NCBI GenBank assembly: GCA_016716135.1
Contig: JADJWX010000028.1
Location: forward strand, 248,001-312,000
Length of the DNA: 64,000 bases
Reading direction: 5' to 3'
Source: Lewinellaceae bacterium
GTDB lineage: Bacteria > Bacteroidota > Bacteroidia > Chitinophagales > Saprospiraceae
This document shows, piece by piece, positions 1-7,507 of the stretch. The position numbers were made by a program, and so were the translations under genes. Position 1 is the stretch's first letter. Every line of letters starts with the position of its first letter. A model generated the notes under the pieces. It saw only the letters and a list, made by a program, of their open reading frames with translations, was not told the DNA's origin and made no database searches.

Positions 1-1285
1 CTTCCACCGCCACGAAGGGCTGGCCACCGTAGGGGTACCCCGGCTCTTGATCAGCTTCCAGGCGAAAGGTCGCGCCATTGGCCTGGATGGGGTCTAGCGT
101 CATGACTCCACCCGCTCCCAGATTGAATGAACCGGACGAGCGCATCAGGACATCTTCCACCACCACATAGTCCAGCGCCTGTATCATGGCCGCATTGCCG
201 ATATTTTTAATTTTCAGGAAAATACTGTCGTTAACGCACGTTCCTTCAACCGTTATCTCGGCGCCCGACCACGGTTGTGTACCCAGGCAAAGGGTGTCCG
301 GAAAGATGCCGGCCGTAGAACAATACGTGGTGCCCACAGGCGCATCGCAATCGGCCTGAAACCGGACCCAGAACCTACCCACCTGCCCTGCAGCCAGGTT
401 GCCGGTTTCAAACCGGTAGCTGTTGTTGCCCAGGTCTGTTTCCGGAAGTTCGCTGCTTTCGAACGCCAGCCCCGGAGCGAGGGTAAGCTCAACATGTGTA
501 TCGGAAATTGGAAATGTACTGGCATTTATGTACGTAACATGGTACAGGTTGGAAAAGCAGGGCCGGATAGCCCAGGTAGCGAGGTCGACATACAGGAGCG
601 GGCAAGCTTCAGAAAGGATTCCCGGCACTACAGTCAGCGTTCCCCAGCAAAGGTTCCCGGTACTGGTTTCCCGCACCGACAAAAGCTGTGTACCAATGTC
701 GGCAGGCCCCAGGGTAATGCTGGGTTCAAAGTTGCCGCCCTGGCCGATGCGCACCATGTAGGTATCGTAGTTGCAATACGGGCCCCCTTCCAACACATCA
801 AAAGCATCCAGGGTAGCCGTAAAGTTTGCGCCCAGGGCAATAACAATATTGTCGTTGCAAGCCAGTGCAGTGGCGGACTGGCAGGCCGATACCTCCAGGT
901 TGGTGGTGCAATAGGCCGCGTTGCCCTGCTCGTCGACAGCCCACAACACAACCGGGTGGCTCCCGGCCTGCGTGGCCGCAAACTCCAGCTGCGTGGTTGC
1001 CGGCGGCGTGGCGGAGGGCGGCCCGGTTTCAATAAAAAATTGCAGAGTGTTGGAAGCGCTGCAATCGTCGAACGAACCGGCATCAAGGTCGGTTGCCACA
1101 ATTGTTCGGGATTCGCCCGGGGGGATATCAAGTTGCACGCCAGGCTGGCAAACTACAGTGGGTGGTATGGCATTGCCCGCGCATTGGGCATTTCCGGTTT
1201 GTACGGAGTTGATCAGGATGGCCGCGAGGAGCAACAGCACCGGGCTGATCCGGGAACGGGTTGGGATTGTAACAGACAATTTCAT
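1..1285 (-). CDS. Secreted surface protein, partial (C-terminus beyond window)
   Basis: An uninterrupted frame runs leftwards from the ATG at 1285 and is still open at base 1, so at least 428 residues are present and the end is missing. The N-terminus is a clear signal peptide: basic start, hydrophobic core LLLLAAILI, cleavage near GNAQ. Then come a cysteine-containing Ig-like segment (PPTVVCQPG, DLDAGSFDDCSASNTL), a second such segment, and a DUF11/CARDB-like beta-sandwich stretch (VTYINASTFPISDTHVELTL, KIKNIGNAAM). This is the usual build of giant Bacteroidota surface proteins exported by T9SS; the sorting domain would lie in the missing part. The role (adhesion or matrix) is inferred. It is divergent from the gene at 1629. 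Confidence 0.75.
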   Translation of the reverse strand, partial: MKLSVTIPTRSRISPVLLLLAAILINSVQTGNAQCAGNAIPPTVVCQPGVQLDIPPGESRTIVATDLDAGSFDDCSASNTLQFFIETGPPSATPPATTQLEFAATQAGSHPVVLWAVDEQGNAAYCTTNLEVSACQSATALACNDNIVIALGANFTATLDAFDVLEGGPYCNYDTYMVRIGQGGNFEPSITLGPADIGTQLLSVRETSTGNLCWGTLTVVPGILSEACPLLYVDLATWAIRPCFSNLYHVTYINASTFPISDTHVELTLAPGLAFESSELPETDLGNNSYRFETGNLAAGQVGRFWVRFQADCDAPVGTTYCSTAGIFPDTLCLGTQPWSGAEITVEGTCVNDSIFLKIKNIGNAAMIQALDYVVVEDVLMRSSGSFNLGAGGVMTLDPIQANGATFRLEADQEPGYPYGGQPFVAVE

Positions 1286-1552
1286 TTCAAAGATTTTTAA
1301 AGTCAAGACGAAGATCAGGTGGAGAGGGTATGGATTACAGCATGCCCGCAACGGGCCGGCCGGATAACATTGGAAATATTTCCTGGTGCAAAAGTGTAGC
1401 GGAAAGGGTGGGATCGGAAAATCAAATTCCGGGGTTTATAGACCAAACATTGCAAGCGCATCGAATTGGCGGGAAGCTATTTTTGAAATATAAATTATTG
1501 ATTTTTAGAAATATGGAGAAAATATCAAATCGCCTGTTTTAAATTATTCCGT

Positions 1553-1560
1553 TATTTTTG
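1553..1560 (+). promoter_or_regulatory. Candidate -7 box in 343-bp divergent spacer
   Basis: TATTTTTG fits the Bacteroidota -7 consensus TAnnTTTG and lies about 70 bases before the ATG at 1629. No convincing TTG is seen 20 bases upstream. The rest of the spacer 1286-1628 between the divergent genes is AT-rich towards its right end and shows no other gene or repeat; CAAAAGTG at 1389-1396 is a one-mismatch -7 box for the leftward gene. Confidence 0.35.
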
Positions 1561-1628
1561 TAGAGTAAAACACCGGCCTTCTCAAATAAGAATCTCGCGT
1601 TTTTTTGACAAAATCCTGCTGCTCGCTG

Positions 1629-3020
1629 ATGCAAAATAGCAATGTCATCCAACTCATCCGCTCGTTCAGCGCACAGGAATTGAAACATGCGCGCCGGTTT
1701 CTGGAGTCGCCTTACTTTAACCTCCGGACCGACCTTATCCAGCTTTTCGACCTGTTGTGCCAGGCCCGCAATCCCGATAAACAGGAATTGTGGTCGGCGC
1801 TCTTCCCCACTGAACCATTTGACGAAACCCGGTTTCGCCTGCTGCTCAGCTACCTTAACCGGCTTTTGGAAACCTTTCTGCAAACAGAAGCCCTCAAAAA
1901 CAAAACGATTCCGGACCGGTTCCAACTTGCCCGCTTGTACCGCCGGCGCGGATTGATGGGGCACTACGAGCGGCAAATGAGCGCGGCAGGCCGGGAACTG
2001 GAACAACAATCGCTACGCAATGTGCACTACCACAACCTCTTGCGCGATTTCTACCAGGAACAACACGACATGCAACTCACCCAAAACCCGACAAATACAG
2101 AGTCCATCCGCATGCTCGCCCGGCATACCGATGTAGCTTATCTCGTACACCGCCTGCGCCTGATTTGCCTGGAACTGGCGCAAAAAAACGTGTATCAGGC
2201 CGGTGAAGACAATTCGATTAACCAGTCAATCATTCGCCTGGCGGAACGCCCCGAATGGGTCGACACGCCGGGCATTGCCCTGTACCTTGCTACCAGCAGG
2301 ATGCTGGCGTTTCCGGAAGAAGACGGGCATTTCCGTCAGTTTATGGCGCTGTTGCCTGAATCAGAGCAGCACTTCAGTCCCGGCGAAATCCGGGAATTGT
2401 ACATGTTCGCTATCAACCATTGTATCCGGCAAACGAATCGCGGCGAGCAACACCTGGAGCAGGAAGTATTGCGCCTGTACCGGCAGGCCCTGGAAGCCGG
2501 TTATTTGTTTGAAAACGGCGTGCTTTCCCGCTTTACCTACCACAATATTGTGGCCGCCGCCCTGCGCTGTGGCGAACTCGAATGGGTGGCCGGGTTTATC
2601 CCGGACTACAACGGCTACCTGGAGCCGAAGTACCGCAACAGTGCCCTCAGTTTCAATCAGGCCCGGCTCGACTATGCGCGCCATCAGTATGATTCCGTAC
2701 TTATCCTTTTGCAAAAAGCAAATTACAACGACCCCTTGCTCAACCTGGCGGCAAAAACCCTGCTGCTCAAAACCTATTTCGTTTTGCAGGAATTTGATCT
2801 GTTGCAGTCGCACCTAGACGCCATGCGGAACTACATCCATCGCAAAAAAGTGATTGGTTACCACCGGAAAAATTATTTGAATATCATCCGGTTCACCGAA
2901 CGCATCAGCAATCTGGCCGATCTGGACCGGCAGGCCCGCGAACAAATTCGGCAGCAAATACGCGACGAGCCTGTGCTGACGGAAAAAGAATGGTTGTTGG
3001 AATGCCTGCTTGTACATTAG
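1629..3020 (+). CDS. Uncharacterised helical protein
   Basis: A 463-residue protein of unknown function. I chose the ATG at 1629 (MQNSNVIQLIRSFS) rather than the in-frame GTG/TTG-type start 24 bases upstream because the sequence before it looks non-coding. The protein has no signal peptide or membrane segment and is rich in Leu, Arg, Gln and Glu with helix-like periodicity throughout (for example SAQELKHARRFLESPYF, LLSYLNRLLETFLQ), suggesting an alpha-helical, possibly TPR-like repeat protein in the cytoplasm. I recognise no catalytic motif. A methyltransferase gene follows 53 bases downstream on the same strand. Confidence 0.7.
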   Translation: MQNSNVIQLIRSFSAQELKHARRFLESPYFNLRTDLIQLFDLLCQARNPDKQELWSALFPTEPFDETRFRLLLSYLNRLLETFLQTEALKNKTIPDRFQLARLYRRRGLMGHYERQMSAAGRELEQQSLRNVHYHNLLRDFYQEQHDMQLTQNPTNTESIRMLARHTDVAYLVHRLRLICLELAQKNVYQAGEDNSINQSIIRLAERPEWVDTPGIALYLATSRMLAFPEEDGHFRQFMALLPESEQHFSPGEIRELYMFAINHCIRQTNRGEQHLEQEVLRLYRQALEAGYLFENGVLSRFTYHNIVAAALRCGELEWVAGFIPDYNGYLEPKYRNSALSFNQARLDYARHQYDSVLILLQKANYNDPLLNLAAKTLLLKTYFVLQEFDLLQSHLDAMRNYIHRKKVIGYHRKNYLNIIRFTERISNLADLDRQAREQIRQQIRDEPVLTEKEWLLECLLVH

Positions 3021-3073
3021 CCGGTCGGCAAACTTGTTCCTGCCAATTTGGCTCAGTAAATCAAAATCCGAAA

Positions 3074-3832
3074 ATGGACGATTTTTCCAAAAGTGCCTTC
3101 GACCCCATCCTCGACGACTACGCTTTTTTCGAAGCCCATTCCACCGAGGCCGAAGCGGACCTGAAAGCCTACGCCGCGTACCTTCCGCACCTGGACAGTC
3201 CTGTACACTTGCTGGATTTCGGTTGTGGAACCGGCTCCTTCACCCGGCTTTTTTTACAACAAACCAACTGGCCGCCCAATGGGCTTGAACTTACGCTGGT
3301 CGAGCCCGGCGACAAAGCCCGGTCAAAAGCGGCAGAAACCCTGCAGCCATTCTCCGGACACAGCATCCGGCATTTTGCCGCCTTGCCCGATACTCTGGAA
3401 CGCCCCTGCGATTTGGTATTGGCCAACCATGTGCTGTATTTCGTGCCCGATCTTGCGCACACCATCCATGCACTGCACAGCCGGCTCCGGCCAGGTGGCA
3501 AACTCCTGACAGCTATGGCCGGCTCGGAAAATGCACTGATCCAGTGCTGGGAACTGGGTTTCGGCTTGCTTGACCTCGACGTACCCTACTTTTCCGGAAA
3601 CAATATGCCGGGAGTGCTGGATCAGCTGGAACTAACCTGGCGCCGCGAAGCCACAAATTTTGTGATCAATTTTCCGGACACGCCCGAAAACCGCCTTAAA
3701 ATCCTGCGCTTTTTATTCGGCGTACACCTGGCCAACTTCCCGCAGGCGCCCCTGCTCGCCTTTTTTGACCCTTACCGGCAAAATGGCGACATTTGGATTG
3801 AAACCAGTCATTTTGTTTATGCAATCGAATAA
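3074..3832 (+). CDS. Class I SAM-dependent methyltransferase
   Basis: A 252-residue cytoplasmic protein. The SAM-binding motif I is HLLDFGCGTGSFTRLF (about residues 45-60), followed by an acidic residue after the second strand (LTLVEPGDKA) and a motif LVLANHVLYFVPD with RPGGKLL, as in Methyltransf_11/12-type enzymes. The substrate is not evident. The ATG at 3074 starts just before MDDFSKSAF; the frame is open further upstream, but that part overlaps the previous gene and looks spurious. The next gene begins one base after the stop, so the two are probably co-transcribed. Confidence 0.8.
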   Translation: MDDFSKSAFDPILDDYAFFEAHSTEAEADLKAYAAYLPHLDSPVHLLDFGCGTGSFTRLFLQQTNWPPNGLELTLVEPGDKARSKAAETLQPFSGHSIRHFAALPDTLERPCDLVLANHVLYFVPDLAHTIHALHSRLRPGGKLLTAMAGSENALIQCWELGFGLLDLDVPYFSGNNMPGVLDQLELTWRREATNFVINFPDTPENRLKILRFLFGVHLANFPQAPLLAFFDPYRQNGDIWIETSHFVYAIE

Positions 3833-3833
3833 C

Positions 3834-4337
3834 ATGAAAAACAGACGACTTTTCATTCTTTGCCTGCTTTATTCCGGCTGTTGGTGGGCCGCCTGCCAGG
3901 CGCCGCAGGAACCCCAACCGTTTACGGAAAAAGACCGGGCAGCCATTGTCCGGGAAGTCCAAACGATGTTCGATAATTATTTCCAGGCAATCAAAAAAAA
4001 CGGGCTCACCGCGGAGTTTTCTTACCTCGATGCTTCCGACGATTTTTTCTGGGTGCCGCCGGCCTACACCTCCGCCCTGTCGTACGATTCGGTCCGGACC
4101 ATCCTGCTCGAAAATGCCGGCGCTTTCCGCCACATCGACTACCACTGGGAAACAGTCCGGATCAACCCGCTTTCGCCGGAACTGGCAGCCTATACCGGCA
4201 TTGTGTCGGGGACACTCCTCGATACCACCGGTACGGCCACGCAACTGCGCATGACCGAGTCGGGTGTGGTGATCCGCCGGCTGGATGGTTGGAAAATTTT
4301 GTGTGGTCAATCAGCGCATTTACCGCTGCCAAAGTGA
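3834..4337 (+). CDS. Small lipoprotein with SnoaL/NTF2-like fold (DUF4440-like)
   Basis: A 167-residue protein starting one base after the methyltransferase stop. The N-terminus is a lipoprotein-type signal with Cys21 in WWAAC. The body (IVREVQTMFDNYFQAIKK, then FSYLDASDDFFWVPP, and a C-terminal strand-rich part with VIRRLDGWKI) follows the order of a SnoaL/NTF2-like or DUF4440 domain: helices, then a curved sheet ending in a DGW-type strand. Such proteins bind small ligands or have enzymatic roles; no function can be fixed here. Envelope location is inferred. Confidence 0.65.
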   Translation: MKNRRLFILCLLYSGCWWAACQAPQEPQPFTEKDRAAIVREVQTMFDNYFQAIKKNGLTAEFSYLDASDDFFWVPPAYTSALSYDSVRTILLENAGAFRHIDYHWETVRINPLSPELAAYTGIVSGTLLDTTGTATQLRMTESGVVIRRLDGWKILCGQSAHLPLPK

Positions 4338-4432
4338 CTTTTGTATATTTTTTGTTTTAAAACAAAGCCCTCTTAAAACATTAATTTTACTTTTCGCCGC
4401 AGTCAAAATTTGTCCACCTAAAAATTTAGTCT

Positions 4433-4987
4433 ATGGATCCGGCGGTAAACACCATGATCGAAAACCTCCAAAAAAACACCGGTAAAACTTTGGAACAGTG
4501 GATTGAGATCGTTCAGAAAAGTGGCCACAGCAAACACGGCGAAATCATCAAATTTTTAAAAGAAAAACACGGCTTCACCCACGGTTTTGCCAACCTGGTG
4601 GCGCACAAAGCCAAGGGCTCGGATGCCGGCTCGGCAGCCAGTACCGACGACCTGATCGAAAAACAATACACCGGCAAGGAAGCCCTGCGCCCGATTTACG
4701 ATCAGCTGGTTGAAAAAATAAACGCCTTCGGCGCCGATGTGGATATCGCCCCGAAAAATGCCTACGTCAGCCTGCGCCGCAAAAAACAATTTGCCCTGAT
4801 CCAACCGTCCACCAAAACCCGGCTCGATATCGGGCTGAACCTGAAAGGCCAGGACCCCACGGGCAAACTGGAAGCCGGCGGCAGCTGGAACGCGATGTGC
4901 ACACACCGGATACGGATTGAAAGTGCGGAAGATTTGGACAAGGCTGTCTTCGACTGGCTAAAATTAGCCTATGAAAATGCCGGGTAA
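4433..4987 (+). CDS. DUF4287/DUF5655 domain protein
   Basis: A 184-residue soluble protein. The first 65 residues (MIENLQKNTGKTLEQWI, then HGEIIKFLKEKHGFTHGFAN) match the DUF4287 pattern. The rest (YDQLVEKINAFGADVDIAPK, YVSLRRKKQFALIQPST, RLDIGLNLKG, DLDKAVFDWLKLAYENA) is the DUF5655 pattern, a fold often found near restriction or transport-associated proteins but of unproven function. The ATG at 4433 is followed by a second one at 4454 that also fits. Its last 17 bases overlap the following methyltransferase, so the two are translationally coupled. Confidence 0.8.
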   Translation: MDPAVNTMIENLQKNTGKTLEQWIEIVQKSGHSKHGEIIKFLKEKHGFTHGFANLVAHKAKGSDAGSAASTDDLIEKQYTGKEALRPIYDQLVEKINAFGADVDIAPKNAYVSLRRKKQFALIQPSTKTRLDIGLNLKGQDPTGKLEAGGSWNAMCTHRIRIESAEDLDKAVFDWLKLAYENAG

Positions 4988-5645
4988 AAACGCGTCGGCC
5001 AGTGCGAAAAGTAATCCATTAATGAAGTTAGCCAAACCAGACATGTCCCTGCCAAATCTCCAACAGCTCGTCGGCAACACCGACATCTACCTGCTCGATC
5101 AAATTCTGAAAGGCCGCTATGCAACTTCCGACCGGATACTCGATGCCGGCGCGGGTGGCGGCCGCAACCTGCACTGGTTTGTTCAAAACGGCAATCCCGT
5201 TTATGGCGTTGATCAAAATGCCGAAGCCGTTGCCACGCTCAAACAACAGTACCCCACCGTGCCTGCCGGACATTTTTTGGAGGCCGGTTTGGAAAAACTG
5301 CCTTTCGACCCGGATTTTTTCGATCATATCATTTGTTGCGCCGTTTTGCATTTTGCCAACAACCCGGATCACTTCAACGCCATGTTTGCCGAGCTGGTCC
5401 GGGTATTGAAACCCGGTGGTTCCGTTTTTATCCGAGTGGCTACGGATGTTGGCATTGCCGACAAAATGCAATTCCTCGGCCAGGGCCGTTTTCATATGCC
5501 GGATGGTACCGACCGTTTTTTGCTTACGCGTCCGATGTTGGACCGCTGCATCAAAACCCACGGGTTGCAGTTGCTGGAGCCCTTCAAAGCCGTAAATGTG
5601 GACAACTTGCGGTGCATGACAGCGATTGTTATGCAGAAGCACTGA
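4971..5645 (+). CDS. Class I SAM-dependent methyltransferase
   Basis: A 224-residue protein. Motif I is RILDAGAGGGRNLHWF, followed by VYGVDQNAEAV (acidic residue at strand 2) and LRVLKPGGSVFIRV; the pattern is Methyltransf_11/25. The start at 4971 overlaps the previous gene by 17 bases; the ATG at 5022 (MKLAKPDM) would give a product without the Lys/Ser-rich lead and is equally possible. Together with the upstream DUF4287 protein it forms a coupled pair. Substrate unknown. Confidence 0.8.
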   Translation: MKMPGKNASASAKSNPLMKLAKPDMSLPNLQQLVGNTDIYLLDQILKGRYATSDRILDAGAGGGRNLHWFVQNGNPVYGVDQNAEAVATLKQQYPTVPAGHFLEAGLEKLPFDPDFFDHIICCAVLHFANNPDHFNAMFAELVRVLKPGGSVFIRVATDVGIADKMQFLGQGRFHMPDGTDRFLLTRPMLDRCIKTHGLQLLEPFKAVNVDNLRCMTAIVMQKH

Positions 5646-5810
5646 GTGCGAAATACTGATTATCTTTCATCGCAATTTTCGCATTCAAAACGAACACGCG
5701 ATGCAAGTAAAAATGCGCCCCTGCCGATGTGACCAACATTGGCCGGCCGGCCCTGATCCAACCCCGCCGGAAAATGGGATCAATAATTTGGCTATTGCGC
5801 CGCCGCTTTT

Positions 5811-5866
5811 TTATGTTGATTAATTCCAACATAAAACCTATTTTTGTTGATAATTATCAACAAAAA
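5811..5866 (+). promoter_or_regulatory. Promoter with two overlapping palindromic operators for hipBA
   Basis: Two palindromes lie directly before the antitoxin gene. Site 1 (5811-5834) has arms TTATGTTG and CAACATAA around 8 bases. Site 2 (5841-5866) is a perfect 26-base palindrome with arms TTTTTGTTG and CAACAAAAA around ATAATTAT. Their centres are 31 bases apart, about three helical turns. A promoter fits inside: TTG at 5816-5818 (in site 1) and TATTTTTG at 5839-5846 (running into site 2), spaced 20 bases. Site 2 ends two bases before the ATG at 5869. HipB-type repressors bind such palindromes, so autorepression is likely. Confidence 0.7.
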
Positions 5867-5868
5867 CT

Positions 5869-6165
5869 ATGAAAAGCAAAAAACAATTACTCTTTCCCAA
5901 GCATCAGAAGATACTGGAGCAACTCGGCGAAAACATCAAGCTCGCCCGAAAAAGAAGAAAACTCACAACGATACAGGTAGCCGAACGTGCAAATATTAAC
6001 CGTTCCACCTTGTACCAAATTGAAAAAGGAAATAGCAGCGTTTCCATGGGCGCCTATTTCAATGTATTGCGGGTATTGGGCCTTCAGGACGACTTTTTGA
6101 AATTGGCCGCCGATGATGAAATGGGACGGAAGTTGCAGGATTTAAAATTGCTGACAGGCAACTAA
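5869..6165 (+). CDS. hipB: XRE-family antitoxin/repressor, HipB-like
   Basis: A 98-residue protein with one XRE helix-turn-helix at about residues 18-72 (GENIKLARKRRKLTTIQVAE, ANINRSTLYQIEKGNSSVS). It sits two bases before a hipA-like gene, the standard antitoxin-toxin order, and right after the double palindromic operator at 5811-5866. Family knowledge: HipB binds HipA, neutralises it and represses the operon cooperatively. The ATG at 5869 is forced by its closeness to the operator. A basic N-terminal extension of about 15 residues precedes the HTH. Repression and antitoxin role are inferred from context. Confidence 0.85.
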   Translation: MKSKKQLLFPKHQKILEQLGENIKLARKRRKLTTIQVAERANINRSTLYQIEKGNSSVSMGAYFNVLRVLGLQDDFLKLAADDEMGRKLQDLKLLTGN

Positions 6166-6167
6166 CT

Positions 6168-7418
6168 ATGGCCGCCGAAAAAACAGATATTTGGGTTTAT
6201 GCCCATTGGCTGGGAATGGCTGAGCCTCAATTTATTGGGATACTTTCCGCACATCAGGCCAAGGGAAGAAAGGCGTTCGGTTTTTCCTTTAACCCGGCGT
6301 GGTTGCAATCCCACACACCACTTTTGCTCGACCCGGATATTAGCTGGTTTGCGGGGCCGCAGTTTCCCAATGGCAAAGAAAACTTTGGTGTTTTTCTGGA
6401 CTCCATGCCCGATCGATGGGGACGGACTTTGATGAAAAGACGGGCCGCGCAACTTGCAAAGGAAGCAGGCACGAATGCGCCAACACTCTACGAAATCGAC
6501 TTCCTGCTCGGTGTTCAGGATGAAAGCCGGATGGGTGGGCTACGGTTCAAGCTCGACCCGGAAGGACCTTTTTTAAATAACGACACAGCCACGCCCATTC
6601 CGCCGCATTCTTCAATACGTGACTTGCAATATGCTGCGAATGTTGTCGAGCATGATGCAGACAACGAGGCCGTAAATAAATGGCTCGCAATTTTGTTGGC
6701 GCCCGGTTCTTCGCTTGGCGGCGCCAGACCAAAAGCCAACATCATCGATGAACATAGCCATTTGTGGATTGCCAAATTTCCTTCAAAAAATGACAGCATT
6801 GATAAAGGCGCCTGGGAATTTCTTGTCTATCAACTGGCTGTTCAGGCAGGTGTAACCATGTCGGAATCAAAACTGTTACAAGTTGCCGGAAAACACCACA
6901 CCTTCCTGACCAAACGATTCGACCGGCAAGTACATGGCCGCATTCATTTTGCCTCTGCGATGACCATGACCGGAAATACCGAAAGTATACTGCGAGACCA
7001 ACCAGCCAGCTATCTCGAACTGGCAGAGTTTATCCAGTTTTCGGGAGCAACTTCAAAAGAAGATTTGCACCAGTTATGGCGGCGCATAGTTTTCAATATC
7101 GCTGTTTCAAATACCGATGATCACTTGCGCAATCATGGATTTCTGTTGACGTCAAAAGGCTGGCGCCTATCCCCTGCTTTTGACATCAACCCGTCTATTG
7201 AACGGGATGGGTTATCCCTGAATATAACCATGGAGGAAAATGCGCTGGATTTTGACCTCGCCCAAAGCGTGGGTGCCTATTTTCAATTGACAATTGCCGA
7301 AATGCAGCAAATTTTAGATCAGGTAAAATCGGCGGTTAAAAACTGGCGGCAGCTTGCGGGCACACTGAAAATCCCCCGGCAGGAGCAAGAAATAATGGAA
7401 CCGGCATTCCGGCATTAA
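6168..7418 (+). CDS. hipA: HipA-like serine/threonine kinase toxin
   Basis: A 416-residue protein, close to the roughly 440 of E. coli HipA. The N-terminal HipA_N-like part (about 5-130) includes FGVFLDSMPDRWGR, where the family has its PDRW-type motif. The kinase core shows the Gly-rich autophosphorylation loop GSSLGGARPKA (180-190), the ATP Lys in WIAKFPS (Lys203), the catalytic loop NTDDHLRNHGF (315-325) and the metal-binding LSPAFDINPS (Asp339). HipA kinases phosphorylate aminoacyl-tRNA synthetases such as GltX and induce dormancy; this target is assumed by homology. All catalytic elements are present, so the toxin looks intact. It is co-transcribed with hipB. Confidence 0.9.
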   Translation: MAAEKTDIWVYAHWLGMAEPQFIGILSAHQAKGRKAFGFSFNPAWLQSHTPLLLDPDISWFAGPQFPNGKENFGVFLDSMPDRWGRTLMKRRAAQLAKEAGTNAPTLYEIDFLLGVQDESRMGGLRFKLDPEGPFLNNDTATPIPPHSSIRDLQYAANVVEHDADNEAVNKWLAILLAPGSSLGGARPKANIIDEHSHLWIAKFPSKNDSIDKGAWEFLVYQLAVQAGVTMSESKLLQVAGKHHTFLTKRFDRQVHGRIHFASAMTMTGNTESILRDQPASYLELAEFIQFSGATSKEDLHQLWRRIVFNIAVSNTDDHLRNHGFLLTSKGWRLSPAFDINPSIERDGLSLNITMEENALDFDLAQSVGAYFQLTIAEMQQILDQVKSAVKNWRQLAGTLKIPRQEQEIMEPAFRH

Positions 7419-7507
7419 AATACCCCGCAATAATGTTTGTTTAGCAGCCGAATTTCTACATTCGTAACCGAACTATACACCAATATTTCAGGAAAAAAAT
7501 TTGCACC

